Positions 26,542-35,727 are shown, counted from the stretch's first letter. The stretch is 64,000 nt of DNA from FEN-1322 sp041663425 (GCA_041663425.1 JBAYMS010000002.1:1-64000), one strand, 5' to 3'. Made by a program: numbers and translations. Notes: a model not told the origin generated them from the letters alone.

Positions 26542-27523
26542 TAGAGCCTCCTTTTTTGGACTTCTTGGCAAGCCTTGACAGGACGGCCATCTGCCTTTTG
26601 GCGTGAGCTATAGGCCTTGCAGGAATACCCCAGATTACTGATCCGCTTTTTACATTGCCTATAACCGCGCTTTTAGCACCTATGGTTACATTGTCACCGA
26701 TCGTTACGTTGTCGACTATGCCCGCTTGCCCTCCCATTGTGACATTATTGCCTACAGTAGTGCTGCCTGATATGCCGCACTGCGCCGCCATCAGGAAATT
26801 TTTTCCTATCTTGACGTTGTGGGCGATCTGGCATAAGTTGTCGATCTTCGTGCCCGAGCCGATGATGGTATCTCCTAAAGACCCCCTGTCTATGGTGGTG
26901 TTTGATCCGATTTCTACATCATCTTCGACAATAACTCTGCCAAGCTGTGGGAATTTATATATCTTACCATTGTCTTTTACATAACCAAATCCGTCTGAGC
27001 CGATCACAACGCCGCTATGTAAGATCACATTTTTTTGTAGTTTTGTATTTTCATAAAGCGTTACATTGGGGTAGATATGGCAGAAGGAGCCTATGGAGCA
27101 GTTCTTCTTTACCACGGAATTGGATTCTATTATCACATGGTCTCCCAGCTCTGCGCCTTCCTCTATAGTGACATTTGGCCCTATCCATACGTTTTTTCCT
27201 ATATTAGCAGAATCTGAAACCGTAGCCATGGGGTGTATGAACGATTCCCTGTCTTTCGGTGCATTAAACGTGTTGTATATAATAAGGAAGGAGAGTTTCG
27301 GGTTGGTTACTCTTATGAGAGTTTTGGATGATTTCCTTATGGTTTTATTCGTCAATACGCATGAAGCGCTGCTTCTTTCGGCTCCTGCAAGCTTGTCTTC
27401 ATCCATCGCAAATGTGAGATCGCCTGATTTAGCTTTTTCTATGCCGCTTAATCCGATGATGTCGATATTATCGTTGCCTTCTACAAAACCTTCTATAAGC
27501 TGTGCCAGTTCTCGTATTTTCAT
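26528..27523 (-). CDS. lpxD: UDP-3-O-acylglucosamine N-acyltransferase, copy 2
   Basis: A 331-residue paralogue of the lpxD at 23896, same order of domains and the same catalytic QIAHNVKIG. The N-terminal third differs clearly, but the stretch from CHIYPNVTLYENT to KFPQLG is identical in protein, and 68 bases are identical in DNA (26973-27040 complement against 24379-24446). Both copies look functional. They might use different acyl chains, since the divergent part is where the substrate domain lies. ATG 27523 follows GGAG; GTG 27532 is an alternative start. Confidence 0.93.
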   Translation of the reverse strand: MKIRELAQLIEGFVEGNDNIDIIGLSGIEKAKSGDLTFAMDEDKLAGAERSSASCVLTNKTIRKSSKTLIRVTNPKLSFLIIYNTFNAPKDRESFIHPMATVSDSANIGKNVWIGPNVTIEEGAELGDHVIIESNSVVKKNCSIGSFCHIYPNVTLYENTKLQKNVILHSGVVIGSDGFGYVKDNGKIYKFPQLGRVIVEDDVEIGSNTTIDRGSLGDTIIGSGTKIDNLCQIAHNVKIGKNFLMAAQCGISGSTTVGNNVTMGGQAGIVDNVTIGDNVTIGAKSAVIGNVKSGSVIWGIPARPIAHAKRQMAVLSRLAKKSKKGGSNGQR

Positions 27524-27816
27524 AATCTCCACAACACCTTTCTTGCGCTGATAGATTATCTATGGAGAATTTGCCGGATCCTTCACAGGGGGTTTCGGAA
27601 TTATTTTACGCAGGTGACGCAGCAGTGGCCGGCTTGTTTAAGGCGAGGTGCCGGTGAACGTTACAGTATGTCGAGAAATTATATATACTGAGTTGACGTT
27701 TACAGCTGGTGAGCCTGCAGAATCTGCGTTTTTTGTTGGATTTAACCACTTTTGCCATATATCAGTATATCACGTATGGGCGTATTAAGATACATATTTA
27801 AAATCTTATTTTTTTC
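27524..27816. other. Intergenic stretch without a supported gene
   Basis: No reading frame with a ribosome-binding site is visible. One hairpin, CCGGC against GCCGG with a long loop, lies near 27630-27655. The promoter for the minus-strand lpxD2 transcript should be here, but I find no good match to the consensus. Confidence 0.4.
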
Positions 27817-27844
27817 TTGATTTTTTGCAGGTAAGTGGTATAAT
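27817..27844 (+). promoter_or_regulatory. Promoter of the Ehr-like operon
   Basis: TTGATT (27817-27822), 16-base spacer ending in TGG, TATAAT (27839-27844). Start of transcription about 27851. Confidence 0.8.
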
Positions 27845-27907
27845 AACATCTCAACAATGTTATACTGGTGCCGAGTTTGAAGGTGGGTCTGGAATTAAAG
27901 AAAAGAG

Positions 27908-27958
27908 AAACCTTTATTGGACTGATAATGTCAGCCAAGAAAGGTTTTTTTATTTTTT
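27908..27958 (+). terminator. In-leader terminator (attenuator) before the Ehr-like operon
   Basis: AAACCTTT (27908-27915) pairs with AAAGGTTT (27940-27947); inside it TTGG-A-CTGA pairs with TCAGCCAA around a TAATG loop. A T-rich tract follows. It lies between the promoter and the first gene, so read-through must be controlled. Confidence 0.8.
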
Positions 27959-27979
27959 TATAGGAGCTCTTAGATCTAA

Positions 27980-29776
27980 ATGCTGAACTTTTTACCGAAA
28001 CAACTTTTCATGATCGATCCGCTTGCGATATTTTTTCTTATCGTTATAGGCCTCGTGTGCATTCCATCGGCAATATTTTCGATAGGGTATATGCAGGGCG
28101 AGAGTGCTAAGAAAAAAGTGATCGGATGGTCACTTCTCGTGATATTTACCATGTCCATGTGTATGGTAGTGACTTCAGGCAATCTTCTCTCGTTCCTTAT
28201 ATTCTGGGAAATTATGTCCCTAGCCTCTTATTTCCTGGTAGTTTTCGATTTTAAGCATGAAAAAGCTGTGCGCGCCGGCACCATCTACCTTATCATGACG
28301 CATATAGGAACGGCCTGCATCATGGCCGCGTTCTTTATGCTGTATAATTGCGCGGGCTCATTCGATTTTAATGTATTAAAACAGGCCGTTACTTCATTGC
28401 CTCCCCAGGTTGCAAATATAGTATTTTTACTGTTGTTCGTAGGCTTTGCCACAAAGGCCGGCGTAGTTCCTATGCATGTCTGGCTTCCTTACGCTCATCC
28501 GGAAGCCCCCAGTCATATTTCAAGTATAATGTCGGGTGTTATGATAAAGATCGCGATATACGGTATGATACGATTTTTTATAACGCTATTGGGTCCCGGC
28601 CCGGCATGGTGGGGTGTCCTTATTATGGGATTCGGGATGATCTCCTGCCTAGTCGGCGTGATATATGCCCTCATGGATCAGAAGCTTAAAAAATTGCTCG
28701 CTTATTCGAGCGTCGAGAATATAGGTATAATACTTCTCGGTGTGGGGGCTGCGATGTTCTTCGGATCTATCGGCATAGCTGCCGTTGCCGTGCTAAGTCT
28801 ATGTGCCGGACTTTACCACATCGTAAATCATGCGCTCTTCAAAGGGCTGCTATTCCTTTGCGCGGGAAGCGTGCTTAAAACGACCCTTTTGCATGACATG
28901 GAGAAGATGGGCGGGCTCATTAAAGCCATGCCCGCAACCGGATTGCTATTTTTAGTCGGCGCTATGGGTATTTCTGCGCTGCCTCCATTTAATGGCTTTG
29001 TCAGTGAATGGCTTACGTTCCAAGCTTTCTTTTCCGGCGTATTGCAGTCTCAGGGTGGTGTGAAATTTTTCATGGTCCTGTCCGCAGCTGTGCTCGCATT
29101 GACGAGCGGGCTTGCGGCTGCATGTTTTGTCAAAGCGTTCGGCATTGCTTTTCTCGCCATGCCGCGAAGTGCACGCGCTAAGGAAGCTAAGGAAGCCAGC
29201 CTGTCTATGAGGGCGGGTATGGCTATACTGGCAGCGGGGGTTGTTTTATTCGGCATAGGTGCAGGTTTTATAGCGCCGCTTATATTCAATGTCGCGCGCG
29301 GTGTATTCAGCGCAGAAAGCATACAGGGATCTTTCTATTTTGTGTCAATCCTGCCTCCGGCCATCGCGATATTAATGCTTGCGATGGGAGGCTTGATTTT
29401 TCTGTGGTTCAAATTCGGCCTGCGCACAAAACAGACTAGCTATAATACATGGGATTGTGGATATTACAACCTCAACAGCCGCAATGAATATACCGGCACT
29501 GCTTTTTCAAAACCTTTCAGGATAGCCTTCAGCTTTTTTCTTCTGCCTTACCGTAAAAGTGAAAAGATAAGGGACTCATTTTATCATGTGCGCAAATTTA
29601 CTTATGAGACGCATACCACAATGGTGTTTAAGAACTATTTTTATCAGCCGTTGACACGCTTTGTTTACTCGACGGCATCAAAGATGAAAAAACTGCAGCC
29701 AGGAAGTATTCACCTGTATATTTTTTACATTTTTATTACCCTGGCAATTTTACTGGCAGTCACGGCGGCATTTTAA
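27980..29776 (+). CDS. HyfB/NuoL-like proton-translocating membrane subunit
   Basis: A 598-residue antiporter-like subunit with about 14-16 helices. It has the central quinone-oxidoreductase motif region: HVWLPYAHPEAPSHISSIMS and, after it, KIAIYGMIRF, with the conserved lysine. HycC/HyfB proteins of group 4 hydrogenases and NuoL of complex I look like this. It would pump H+ or Na+ in the membrane arm. AGGAG lies 13 bases before ATG 27980, a rather long gap. First gene of a six-gene operon. Confidence 0.88.
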   Translation: MLNFLPKQLFMIDPLAIFFLIVIGLVCIPSAIFSIGYMQGESAKKKVIGWSLLVIFTMSMCMVVTSGNLLSFLIFWEIMSLASYFLVVFDFKHEKAVRAGTIYLIMTHIGTACIMAAFFMLYNCAGSFDFNVLKQAVTSLPPQVANIVFLLLFVGFATKAGVVPMHVWLPYAHPEAPSHISSIMSGVMIKIAIYGMIRFFITLLGPGPAWWGVLIMGFGMISCLVGVIYALMDQKLKKLLAYSSVENIGIILLGVGAAMFFGSIGIAAVAVLSLCAGLYHIVNHALFKGLLFLCAGSVLKTTLLHDMEKMGGLIKAMPATGLLFLVGAMGISALPPFNGFVSEWLTFQAFFSGVLQSQGGVKFFMVLSAAVLALTSGLAAACFVKAFGIAFLAMPRSARAKEAKEASLSMRAGMAILAAGVVLFGIGAGFIAPLIFNVARGVFSAESIQGSFYFVSILPPAIAILMLAMGGLIFLWFKFGLRTKQTSYNTWDCGYYNLNSRNEYTGTAFSKPFRIAFSFFLLPYRKSEKIRDSFYHVRKFTYETHTTMVFKNYFYQPLTRFVYSTASKMKKLQPGSIHLYIFYIFITLAILLAVTAAF

Positions 29777-29779
29777 ATT

Positions 29780-30664
29780 ATGATAAAATTAAACGATATG
29801 ATAATGGTAGTGGTGGAAGGGCTGCTGCTTATACTCATAGCCCCTCTTATAAGCGGGGTCATAAGGAAAATAAAGAATGTATTTCGTATGCGTAAAGGGC
29901 AGAGCGTGCTGCAGCCTTACTATAATATCCGGAAGCTTTTTTTAAAGGATGAGGTTATCTCAAAGAATGTTTCATGGATATTTTACGCAGCGCCAGTTAT
30001 AGTTTTTGCCGGAAGCGTAACAGCTCTTCTCATGGTCGTCGCGATAAATCCGAGGGCCATCACAGAAAATACAGCAGCTTTATTCATAGCCGTATTTTTC
30101 GTTCTGGGGATCGGCCGTTTCTTTTTAGCGCTTGCCGGGCTCGACGCCGGCTCTTCGTTTGGAGGCATGGGCTCGTCGCGGGAAATGTTCATCTCAAGTT
30201 TTGTCGAACCTGCTATTTTTATAACGGTATTTGTTTTGTGTATGGGCGGGGGAGGGGTTTACAGGGTCTCTGCGCTTCTGGCGGGAGCCGCTCTTTTTAT
30301 GGCAGTGATCGCTGAGACTTCACGTGTCCCGGTGGACAACCAGGAGACGCATCTCGAATTGACCATGATACACGAAGCAATGGTCCTTGAATATTCCGGG
30401 AGATCTCTGGCGCTCATAGAATTGGCTTCTCATATAAAGCAGATAGCGCTTTTTACAGTACTTTCATGGTACCTCTTTCCATATACGATAATGGGAATGA
30501 GTGGATATCTGTCGTTCCCTGTAAAGATAGCAGCTATTTGTCTGGCGGTCGCAGTGGTCGAGATATCGGTAGCCAAAATGAGGTTATTCAGGGCGGTAGA
30601 TTTTTTAAGCTTTTCTTTTTTCATAGCGATTGTTGCTTCGATCGCAGCTATATTGGGGTTATAA
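29780..30664 (+). CDS. HyfC/EchB/NuoH-like membrane subunit
   Basis: A 294-residue membrane protein with about 8 helices, matching the NuoH/HycD family that links the soluble arm to the ion pump. The loops ALAGLDAGSSFGGMGSSREM and AETSRVPVDNQETHLELTM are the diagnostic family segments, carrying the charged residues near the quinone-like cavity. Begins 3 bases after the previous stop, with no separate Shine-Dalgarno. Confidence 0.92.
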   Translation: MIKLNDMIMVVVEGLLLILIAPLISGVIRKIKNVFRMRKGQSVLQPYYNIRKLFLKDEVISKNVSWIFYAAPVIVFAGSVTALLMVVAINPRAITENTAALFIAVFFVLGIGRFFLALAGLDAGSSFGGMGSSREMFISSFVEPAIFITVFVLCMGGGGVYRVSALLAGAALFMAVIAETSRVPVDNQETHLELTMIHEAMVLEYSGRSLALIELASHIKQIALFTVLSWYLFPYTIMGMSGYLSFPVKIAAICLAVAVVEISVAKMRLFRAVDFLSFSFFIAIVASIAAILGL

Positions 30665-30667
30665 ATT

Positions 30668-31306
30668 ATGATACTCAGTTTCTTATTAAGCGGTTTTCTT
30701 ATCGTAACATTTCTTCTGGTGGTAGCCAAAAGAATTACCGCGCTTGTCCGCGCCTTCAGGATGCAGTCGGTATTCCTTTTTCTGTATACGCTTTATATGG
30801 CGCTCAATCAGCGTCATTTTGAGTTATTTATTGTATGCGGACTGGTCTTTGTTCTTAAAGCTGTGATCATACCATTTGTCCTTCTGCGTATTACGCGCCG
30901 GATAAACGTGGAAGAAGATCTGGGGCTTCTGATAAATCCGCAGGTATCGCTCGTTATAGCGCTTGCCTTCGTATATCTTTCATATCTATTTGCGCATAAT
31001 GCCATGGGGCTTAAAAATCTAGCGGAATCCGCGGCCTTCATAGCCTCGATCACTACCGTGTGCATAGGTTTCTTCATTATGGCCAGCCGGATGAAAGCGC
31101 TCAGCCAGATAGTGGGGCTTCTAGTTATGGAAAACGGTATATTTCTTGCAGCTGCATCGATAGCGGGAGGGATGCCGTTTTTCGTAGAAATAGCGTTATT
31201 CTTCGACGTCTTTGTATTTGTTATCATTGTCGAGGTTTTTGTGTATAAGGTAAACAGGCTTTTTACGCATATCGATACATCTAAGATGCAGTCACTTAAA
31301 GGATAA
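30668..31306 (+). CDS. HyfE-like membrane subunit (NuoK-related)
   Basis: A 212-residue protein with about 6 helices. It resembles HyfE: the C-terminal half has the NuoK-like VGLLVMENGIFLAA with the conserved membrane glutamate. This subunit is part of the ion path. The gene is tightly packed between the neighbours, with gaps of 3 and 2 bases. HyfE-like subunits are hallmarks of the formate hydrogenlyase branch and its relatives. Confidence 0.85.
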   Translation: MILSFLLSGFLIVTFLLVVAKRITALVRAFRMQSVFLFLYTLYMALNQRHFELFIVCGLVFVLKAVIIPFVLLRITRRINVEEDLGLLINPQVSLVIALAFVYLSYLFAHNAMGLKNLAESAAFIASITTVCIGFFIMASRMKALSQIVGLLVMENGIFLAAASIAGGMPFFVEIALFFDVFVFVIIVEVFVYKVNRLFTHIDTSKMQSLKG

Positions 31307-31308
31307 TA

Positions 31309-32772
31309 ATGTTAATAGCGCTGATAATTTTAATACCGGTTTTTTTGACGATAGCTTCACTATTCATCAGGAAGGTGAAGCCGGCCGGGATGGTCAACGT
31401 ATTCGGTTACGCGGCGGTTCTGGCAGTATCTGTTCTGCTATTAAGGGATTTCGTCGCCAAAGGAAATGCGCCCATAAATTTGTGGGGATGGTTTTATGTT
31501 GATGCGCTCAGCGTATTTTTCCTGCTGACCACCGCTGTGGTTAGTTTTGCGGCGAGCGTGTATTCGATAGGGTATATAAACTTCGAGGTAGAAGAGGGGA
31601 AAATATCTGTCCGCAAAGCATGCGCTTATTTCCAATTATTTAATTTATTTTCTCTCGCAATGGTTATGGTGCCCCTTCTTAGCAACCTGCCGCTGGTCTG
31701 GATAGCTATCGAAATGACGACGCTCATCTCAGCTTTCCTTGTGGGATTCCACAATGTAAAGGAATCGATCGAGGCGGCCTGGAAATATATAATTATTTGT
31801 TCAGTTGGCATAACCTTTGCGCTTTTAGGAATAATATTTTTCTATTACACTTCATCGAAAGATGCGGGCGTGAGCAGCATGGAATGGCTTAGTATGTTCT
31901 CCGGCTCCGGCGCGTTTAATCCAAAAGTTGTGAGGCTTGCTCTTGTCTTCATATTTGTAGGATACGGAACAAAAGCAGGGCTTGCGCCGATGCATAACTG
32001 GCTTCCCGATGCGCACAGCCAGGCACTTTCTCCTATAAGCGGACTCTTATCCGGCGTGCTTATAAAAATATCTTTGTATGCCATATTACGTTTTGTGATG
32101 CTGGCAAATCTCTCAGTCGGTTACGCATACAGCGCGAAACTTTTTATACTTTTTGGTTTGGTCTCGATCGCTATCGCCGGAGCCTTTATACTTGTCCAGA
32201 AGGACCTTAAAAGATTATTTGCTTATTCAAGCGTTGAGAACATAGGGCTTATATCTTTAGGTTTTGGGTTCGGGCCTTTCGGTGGTATAGTCGCCGGACT
32301 TCTTCAGGCGTTTAACCACGCTGTAACCAAGGCGCTTATGTTCTTCTGCGCCGGAGAAGCTGTGAGAGTTTATAAAACCAACAATATGAACCAGATGCAG
32401 GGCATGATAAAGGTGATGCCGTTTACAGGTACGGCGATGTTTCTCGGGCTCTTTGCGCTCGTCGGGATGCCGCCTTTCTCTATATTTATAAGTAAGGTGG
32501 CGATATTCATAGCCGCATTCCAGGGAAAACACTATTTTGCCGCTTCGGTCATGTTCATCTTTATAGCGCTTGCTTTTGCGGGGCTGCTCTATCATATAAG
32601 CAGAATAATTTTAAGGAATAAGCCTCAGGCTATGCCCGTCCAGAAAGAACCTTTAAGTGCAAAAATAGCTTTTATATTTTTAGGAGTTTTCATATTAGGA
32701 TTCGGGTTAGCGATACCTCGGGTGTTTTTTGAATTGCTTTTAAATTGTCAGCAGCTTATTTTGGGTAAATAG
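31309..32772 (+). CDS. HyfF/NuoN-like proton-translocating membrane subunit
   Basis: A second antiporter-like subunit, 487 residues, with about 13-14 helices. It contains HNWLPDAHSQALSPISGLLS and KISLYAILRF, the same ion-channel signature as the first subunit. With HyfB and HyfE it gives the complex two pump modules. It ends directly against the start of the large subunit gene. HyfD is not seen in the operon. Confidence 0.88.
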   Translation: MLIALIILIPVFLTIASLFIRKVKPAGMVNVFGYAAVLAVSVLLLRDFVAKGNAPINLWGWFYVDALSVFFLLTTAVVSFAASVYSIGYINFEVEEGKISVRKACAYFQLFNLFSLAMVMVPLLSNLPLVWIAIEMTTLISAFLVGFHNVKESIEAAWKYIIICSVGITFALLGIIFFYYTSSKDAGVSSMEWLSMFSGSGAFNPKVVRLALVFIFVGYGTKAGLAPMHNWLPDAHSQALSPISGLLSGVLIKISLYAILRFVMLANLSVGYAYSAKLFILFGLVSIAIAGAFILVQKDLKRLFAYSSVENIGLISLGFGFGPFGGIVAGLLQAFNHAVTKALMFFCAGEAVRVYKTNNMNQMQGMIKVMPFTGTAMFLGLFALVGMPPFSIFISKVAIFIAAFQGKHYFAASVMFIFIALAFAGLLYHISRIILRNKPQAMPVQKEPLSAKIAFIFLGVFILGFGLAIPRVFFELLLNCQQLILGK

Positions 32773-34356
32773 ATGAATAATTCTGAGTATATAAAAAACA
32801 TTTTAAATTCTGAAAATATCGAAGCGCTTAATTTGTCCATGGCGTATGAGGATGAGTTATATATAAAAGCATCCGGAGCGGATTTTGGCAGAATATGTAA
32901 GGCGCTGCACAAACGCCTTGATTCTCCGGTAATGACATTTTTCGCTGAGGATATGCGCCTGACATCAGGCGTATTCGTATTGACATGTGTTTTTCTAAGC
33001 ATTCAGAGCCGTTCCTGGATATTTATCCAGCAGGATATTCCGCAGGACGATCCTAAATTTACTTCGCTCGCAAAAGATATTTATTCCGCCAGTCTTTTCG
33101 AGCGGGAGATGCGGGAAATGTTCGGCATAAAGCCCGAAGGCAATCCTGATGCCAGAAGCCTCAGACTTCATGATGAGGTATGGCCGAAAGGATACTATCC
33201 GCTGCGTAAAGATTTTGTTCCCCCGAAGGAGAAACCTGACGGGAGCGCGCAATATCAGTTTAAACGCGTAGACGGCGAAGGGATATTTGAAGTTCCGGTC
33301 GGGCCAGTCCACGCGGGCATTATCGGCCCTGGCCATTTCAGGTTCAGTGTGGCAGGTGAGCCCATTGTAAATTTAGAGACACGTCTTGGCTGGACACACA
33401 GAGGTGTGGAGAAAATTCTCGAAGGCAAAGGGCTTGATGAAGCCGTAAATATAGCAGAATGCATAAGCGGTGATACCGCGTTTGGCTACAGCCTTGCCTT
33501 TTGCAAAAGTGCGGAAAAGATACTCAGTATAGAAGTCCCCGTCAGGGCACAGCTCCTACGCGTCATGTTTTTAGAAATGGAACGGCTATATAATCATGCA
33601 AATGACATGGGCGGTATCGCCCTGGATGTCGGTTTCAGCTTTCCGGCGCAGTTTGCGAGCCTGATCAAGGAAGCTATCCTGCGGCTTAATGAGGATCTGA
33701 CCGCCTCGCGATATCTTAAAGGTGTAAATGCAGTCGGCGGGGTGAAGAAAAATATAAGCAGGGAGAAACTTAAAATCGTTCCCGAGCTTCTTGAAAAAAT
33801 AGAAAAAGATCTTCTCGCTATGGAGGATATGCTATTTTCGAGCATATCTTTTATGGACCGTTCTGATGCCACGGGAATTTTACGGACAAAGACGGCGCGC
33901 GACCTTGGCATAACCGGAGTTGCGGCACGCGCGAGCGGCATAGGGCTGGACGTGAGAAAAGTTTTTGCGGATATTTATAATAAATTTTCTTTTACGATGC
34001 CGAAAGAACATGCAGGCGATGTAACCGCCCGCCTTAAGATCCGGTGTTCTGAAGTTAAGGAATCGATATCGATAATAAAACAATGTCTGGGCAGGTTAGA
34101 TAACTGTGATTCACGAATCAGGGATATAGTTCCGGAAAGAGAAGGCGCGGCGCTGGGCTGTGTTGAAGCATGGCGTGGAGCGGTGCTTGTCTGGACCAGG
34201 CTGGATGTCAAAGGAAAGATCGTCAGATGTAAAATAACGGATCCTTCTTTCCATAACTGGGATGGGCTTTCTTTTGCGGTGCTGGGAAATATTATTCCAG
34301 ATTTTCCGTTATGCAATAAAAGTTTCGACTTGTCATATTCGGGTAACGACCTATGA
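32773..34356 (+). CDS. Hydrogenase-like large subunit without NiFe ligands (NuoC-NuoD fusion)
   Basis: A 527-residue soluble-arm protein like HyfG/HycE: a NuoC-like part first (ending with PKGYYPLRKDFVPP), then a NuoD/large-subunit part (GPVHAGIIGPGHFRF, LGWTHRGVEKILEGK). In true group 4 NiFe hydrogenases two CxxC motifs bind the metal centre. Here the first is replaced by AECISGDTA and the second by DPSFHNW, and no CxxC occurs anywhere in the chain. It therefore cannot carry a normal NiFe site and matches the Ehr (energy-converting hydrogenase-related) type. Its catalytic substrate is unknown. Confidence 0.88.
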   Translation: MNNSEYIKNILNSENIEALNLSMAYEDELYIKASGADFGRICKALHKRLDSPVMTFFAEDMRLTSGVFVLTCVFLSIQSRSWIFIQQDIPQDDPKFTSLAKDIYSASLFEREMREMFGIKPEGNPDARSLRLHDEVWPKGYYPLRKDFVPPKEKPDGSAQYQFKRVDGEGIFEVPVGPVHAGIIGPGHFRFSVAGEPIVNLETRLGWTHRGVEKILEGKGLDEAVNIAECISGDTAFGYSLAFCKSAEKILSIEVPVRAQLLRVMFLEMERLYNHANDMGGIALDVGFSFPAQFASLIKEAILRLNEDLTASRYLKGVNAVGGVKKNISREKLKIVPELLEKIEKDLLAMEDMLFSSISFMDRSDATGILRTKTARDLGITGVAARASGIGLDVRKVFADIYNKFSFTMPKEHAGDVTARLKIRCSEVKESISIIKQCLGRLDNCDSRIRDIVPEREGAALGCVEAWRGAVLVWTRLDVKGKIVRCKITDPSFHNWDGLSFAVLGNIIPDFPLCNKSFDLSYSGNDL

Positions 34357-34877
34357 GCTTTAATATAATTAAAAACGGTATTAAAAAAGGCAGAGTTACT
34401 ATAAAACTTGATCCGGCAGACGTTTTAGTGCCGCCGGAGATAGAAAAAATAGGGCATCAGCTCAGGAAAGCGGTCCATGCGAAGTTCGGCAGATCGTTCC
34501 ATATCCGCGAAGTGGATACAGGCTCCTGCGGTGCCTGTGAGTCTGAAATAATTGCGTGTTCAAATCCATTGTATGATATCCAGCGTTTCGGAATAGATTT
34601 CGTCGCTTCGCCGCGCCACGCGGACGCTCTTCTGGTTACGGGACCTGTTTCCAAAAATATGGAACTCGCGCTTAAAAAAACTTACGAAGCTATGCCCGAG
34701 CCTAAGCTTGTAATTACCCTCGGAGATTGCGCCAAAGGCGGCGGTTTATTCAAAAACTCTTATTATGCATGCTCCGGCGTGGAAAATGTCCTGCCTGTTA
34801 TTCTGCACATCCCCGGTTGCCCTCCAAGCCCGCTGGCTATTATGAAAGCACTGCTGGCATTTCTGAAATCAGCATAA
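34353..34877 (+). CDS. HyfI/NuoB-like Fe-S small subunit
   Basis: A 174-residue small subunit. The cysteines for one N2-type [4Fe-4S] cluster are all present: GSCGACESEI (two), GDCAKGGG and GCPPSP. It starts inside the large-subunit gene (ATGA overlap). With its partner it would pass electrons to the site where NiFe normally sits. No ferredoxin-like subunit gene (HyfA or HyfH type) is present in the operon, so the electron donor must come from elsewhere. Confidence 0.92.
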   Translation: MSFNIIKNGIKKGRVTIKLDPADVLVPPEIEKIGHQLRKAVHAKFGRSFHIREVDTGSCGACESEIIACSNPLYDIQRFGIDFVASPRHADALLVTGPVSKNMELALKKTYEAMPEPKLVITLGDCAKGGGLFKNSYYACSGVENVLPVILHIPGCPPSPLAIMKALLAFLKSA

Positions 34878-34892
34878 TCTGACAAAAATAGT

Positions 34893-34920
34893 TTGTTTCT
34901 GCATGCAATTCCTATATAAT
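34893..34920 (+). promoter_or_regulatory. Promoter of uppP, leaderless geometry
   Basis: TTGTTT (34893-34898), 16-base spacer, TATAAT (34915-34920). The start codon is at 34930, so the transcript would have almost no leader. Confidence 0.55.
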
Positions 34921-34929
34921 GAATGACAA

Positions 34930-35709
34930 ATGCCTATTTCACATGCGTTAATATTAGGAATTATTCAGGGGCTGACCGAAGTTTTCCCTATATCGAGCTC
35001 AGCACACCTTACTCTTATTCCATGGTTTTTGAAATGGAATTATCAGGGGTTGTCTTTTGATGTGGCGCTTCATGTGGGAACGGCGCTGGCATTAGTCGTG
35101 TATTTTTTTAAGGACTGGATAAAAATAATCTCATCCGCTTTTACAAAAGACAAAACCAAAAAAAATAACATACTCTGGTATATGGTCCTGGCGACAATAC
35201 CCGGCGCATTGATCGGTCTGATCTTTGAGGATGCGGCGGAAACCTATTTTCGCGCCCCTCTCTTAATGGCAGCTACTTTGATCGTCTTTGCGATAATCCT
35301 CTGGCTTGCCGATCATTTAGGCAGAAAAGATAAAGAGATGGATGCGATGGATCTTAAGACGGCGGTTATCATAGGTTTTGCGCAGGCTCTGGCGATAATT
35401 CCGGGGGTGTCGCGTTCGGGTATAACAATTACAGCAGGGCTGGCCAAGGGATTTTCCCGCCGTTCCGCTGCCAGATTTTCGTTTTTACTGGCGACACCGA
35501 TCATTGTTGCGGCCGGTGTATTAAAGCTTCCCAAACTTCATGCTTCAGATCTGACCGCAGCATTCTGGATAGGTGTGTTAGCGTCGGCAGTAAGCGGATA
35601 TCTGGGAGTAAAGTTTTTGCTTAATTTTGTAAGAAAATCCAGCCTCAATATATTTGTATGGTATCGCATAGCGGTGGCATTTATTATTATAGCTGTGTTT
35701 TTTAAATAA
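34930..35709 (+). CDS. uppP: Undecaprenyl-diphosphatase (UppP/BacA)
   Basis: A 259-residue membrane phosphatase that regenerates undecaprenyl phosphate, the lipid carrier for peptidoglycan and O-antigen. The two family motifs are visible: QGLTEVFPISSSAHL near the N-terminus and PGVSRSGITITAGL near residue 157. Around 8 hydrophobic segments. No ribosome-binding site precedes the ATG, and a -10 box ends 9 bases before it. Loss-of-carrier or bacitracin resistance is linked to this enzyme in other bacteria. Confidence 0.95.
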   Translation: MPISHALILGIIQGLTEVFPISSSAHLTLIPWFLKWNYQGLSFDVALHVGTALALVVYFFKDWIKIISSAFTKDKTKKNNILWYMVLATIPGALIGLIFEDAAETYFRAPLLMAATLIVFAIILWLADHLGRKDKEMDAMDLKTAVIIGFAQALAIIPGVSRSGITITAGLAKGFSRRSAARFSFLLATPIIVAAGVLKLPKLHASDLTAAFWIGVLASAVSGYLGVKFLLNFVRKSSLNIFVWYRIAVAFIIIAVFFK

Positions 35710-35727
35710 ATTAAAGGAGTTCTGCGC

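Noticed and set aside
32773..34356. Calling the operon an active H2-evolving hydrogenase-4
   Set aside because: Overall similarity is to HyfG, but all four NiFe cysteines are missing, so a hydrogenase name would mislead.
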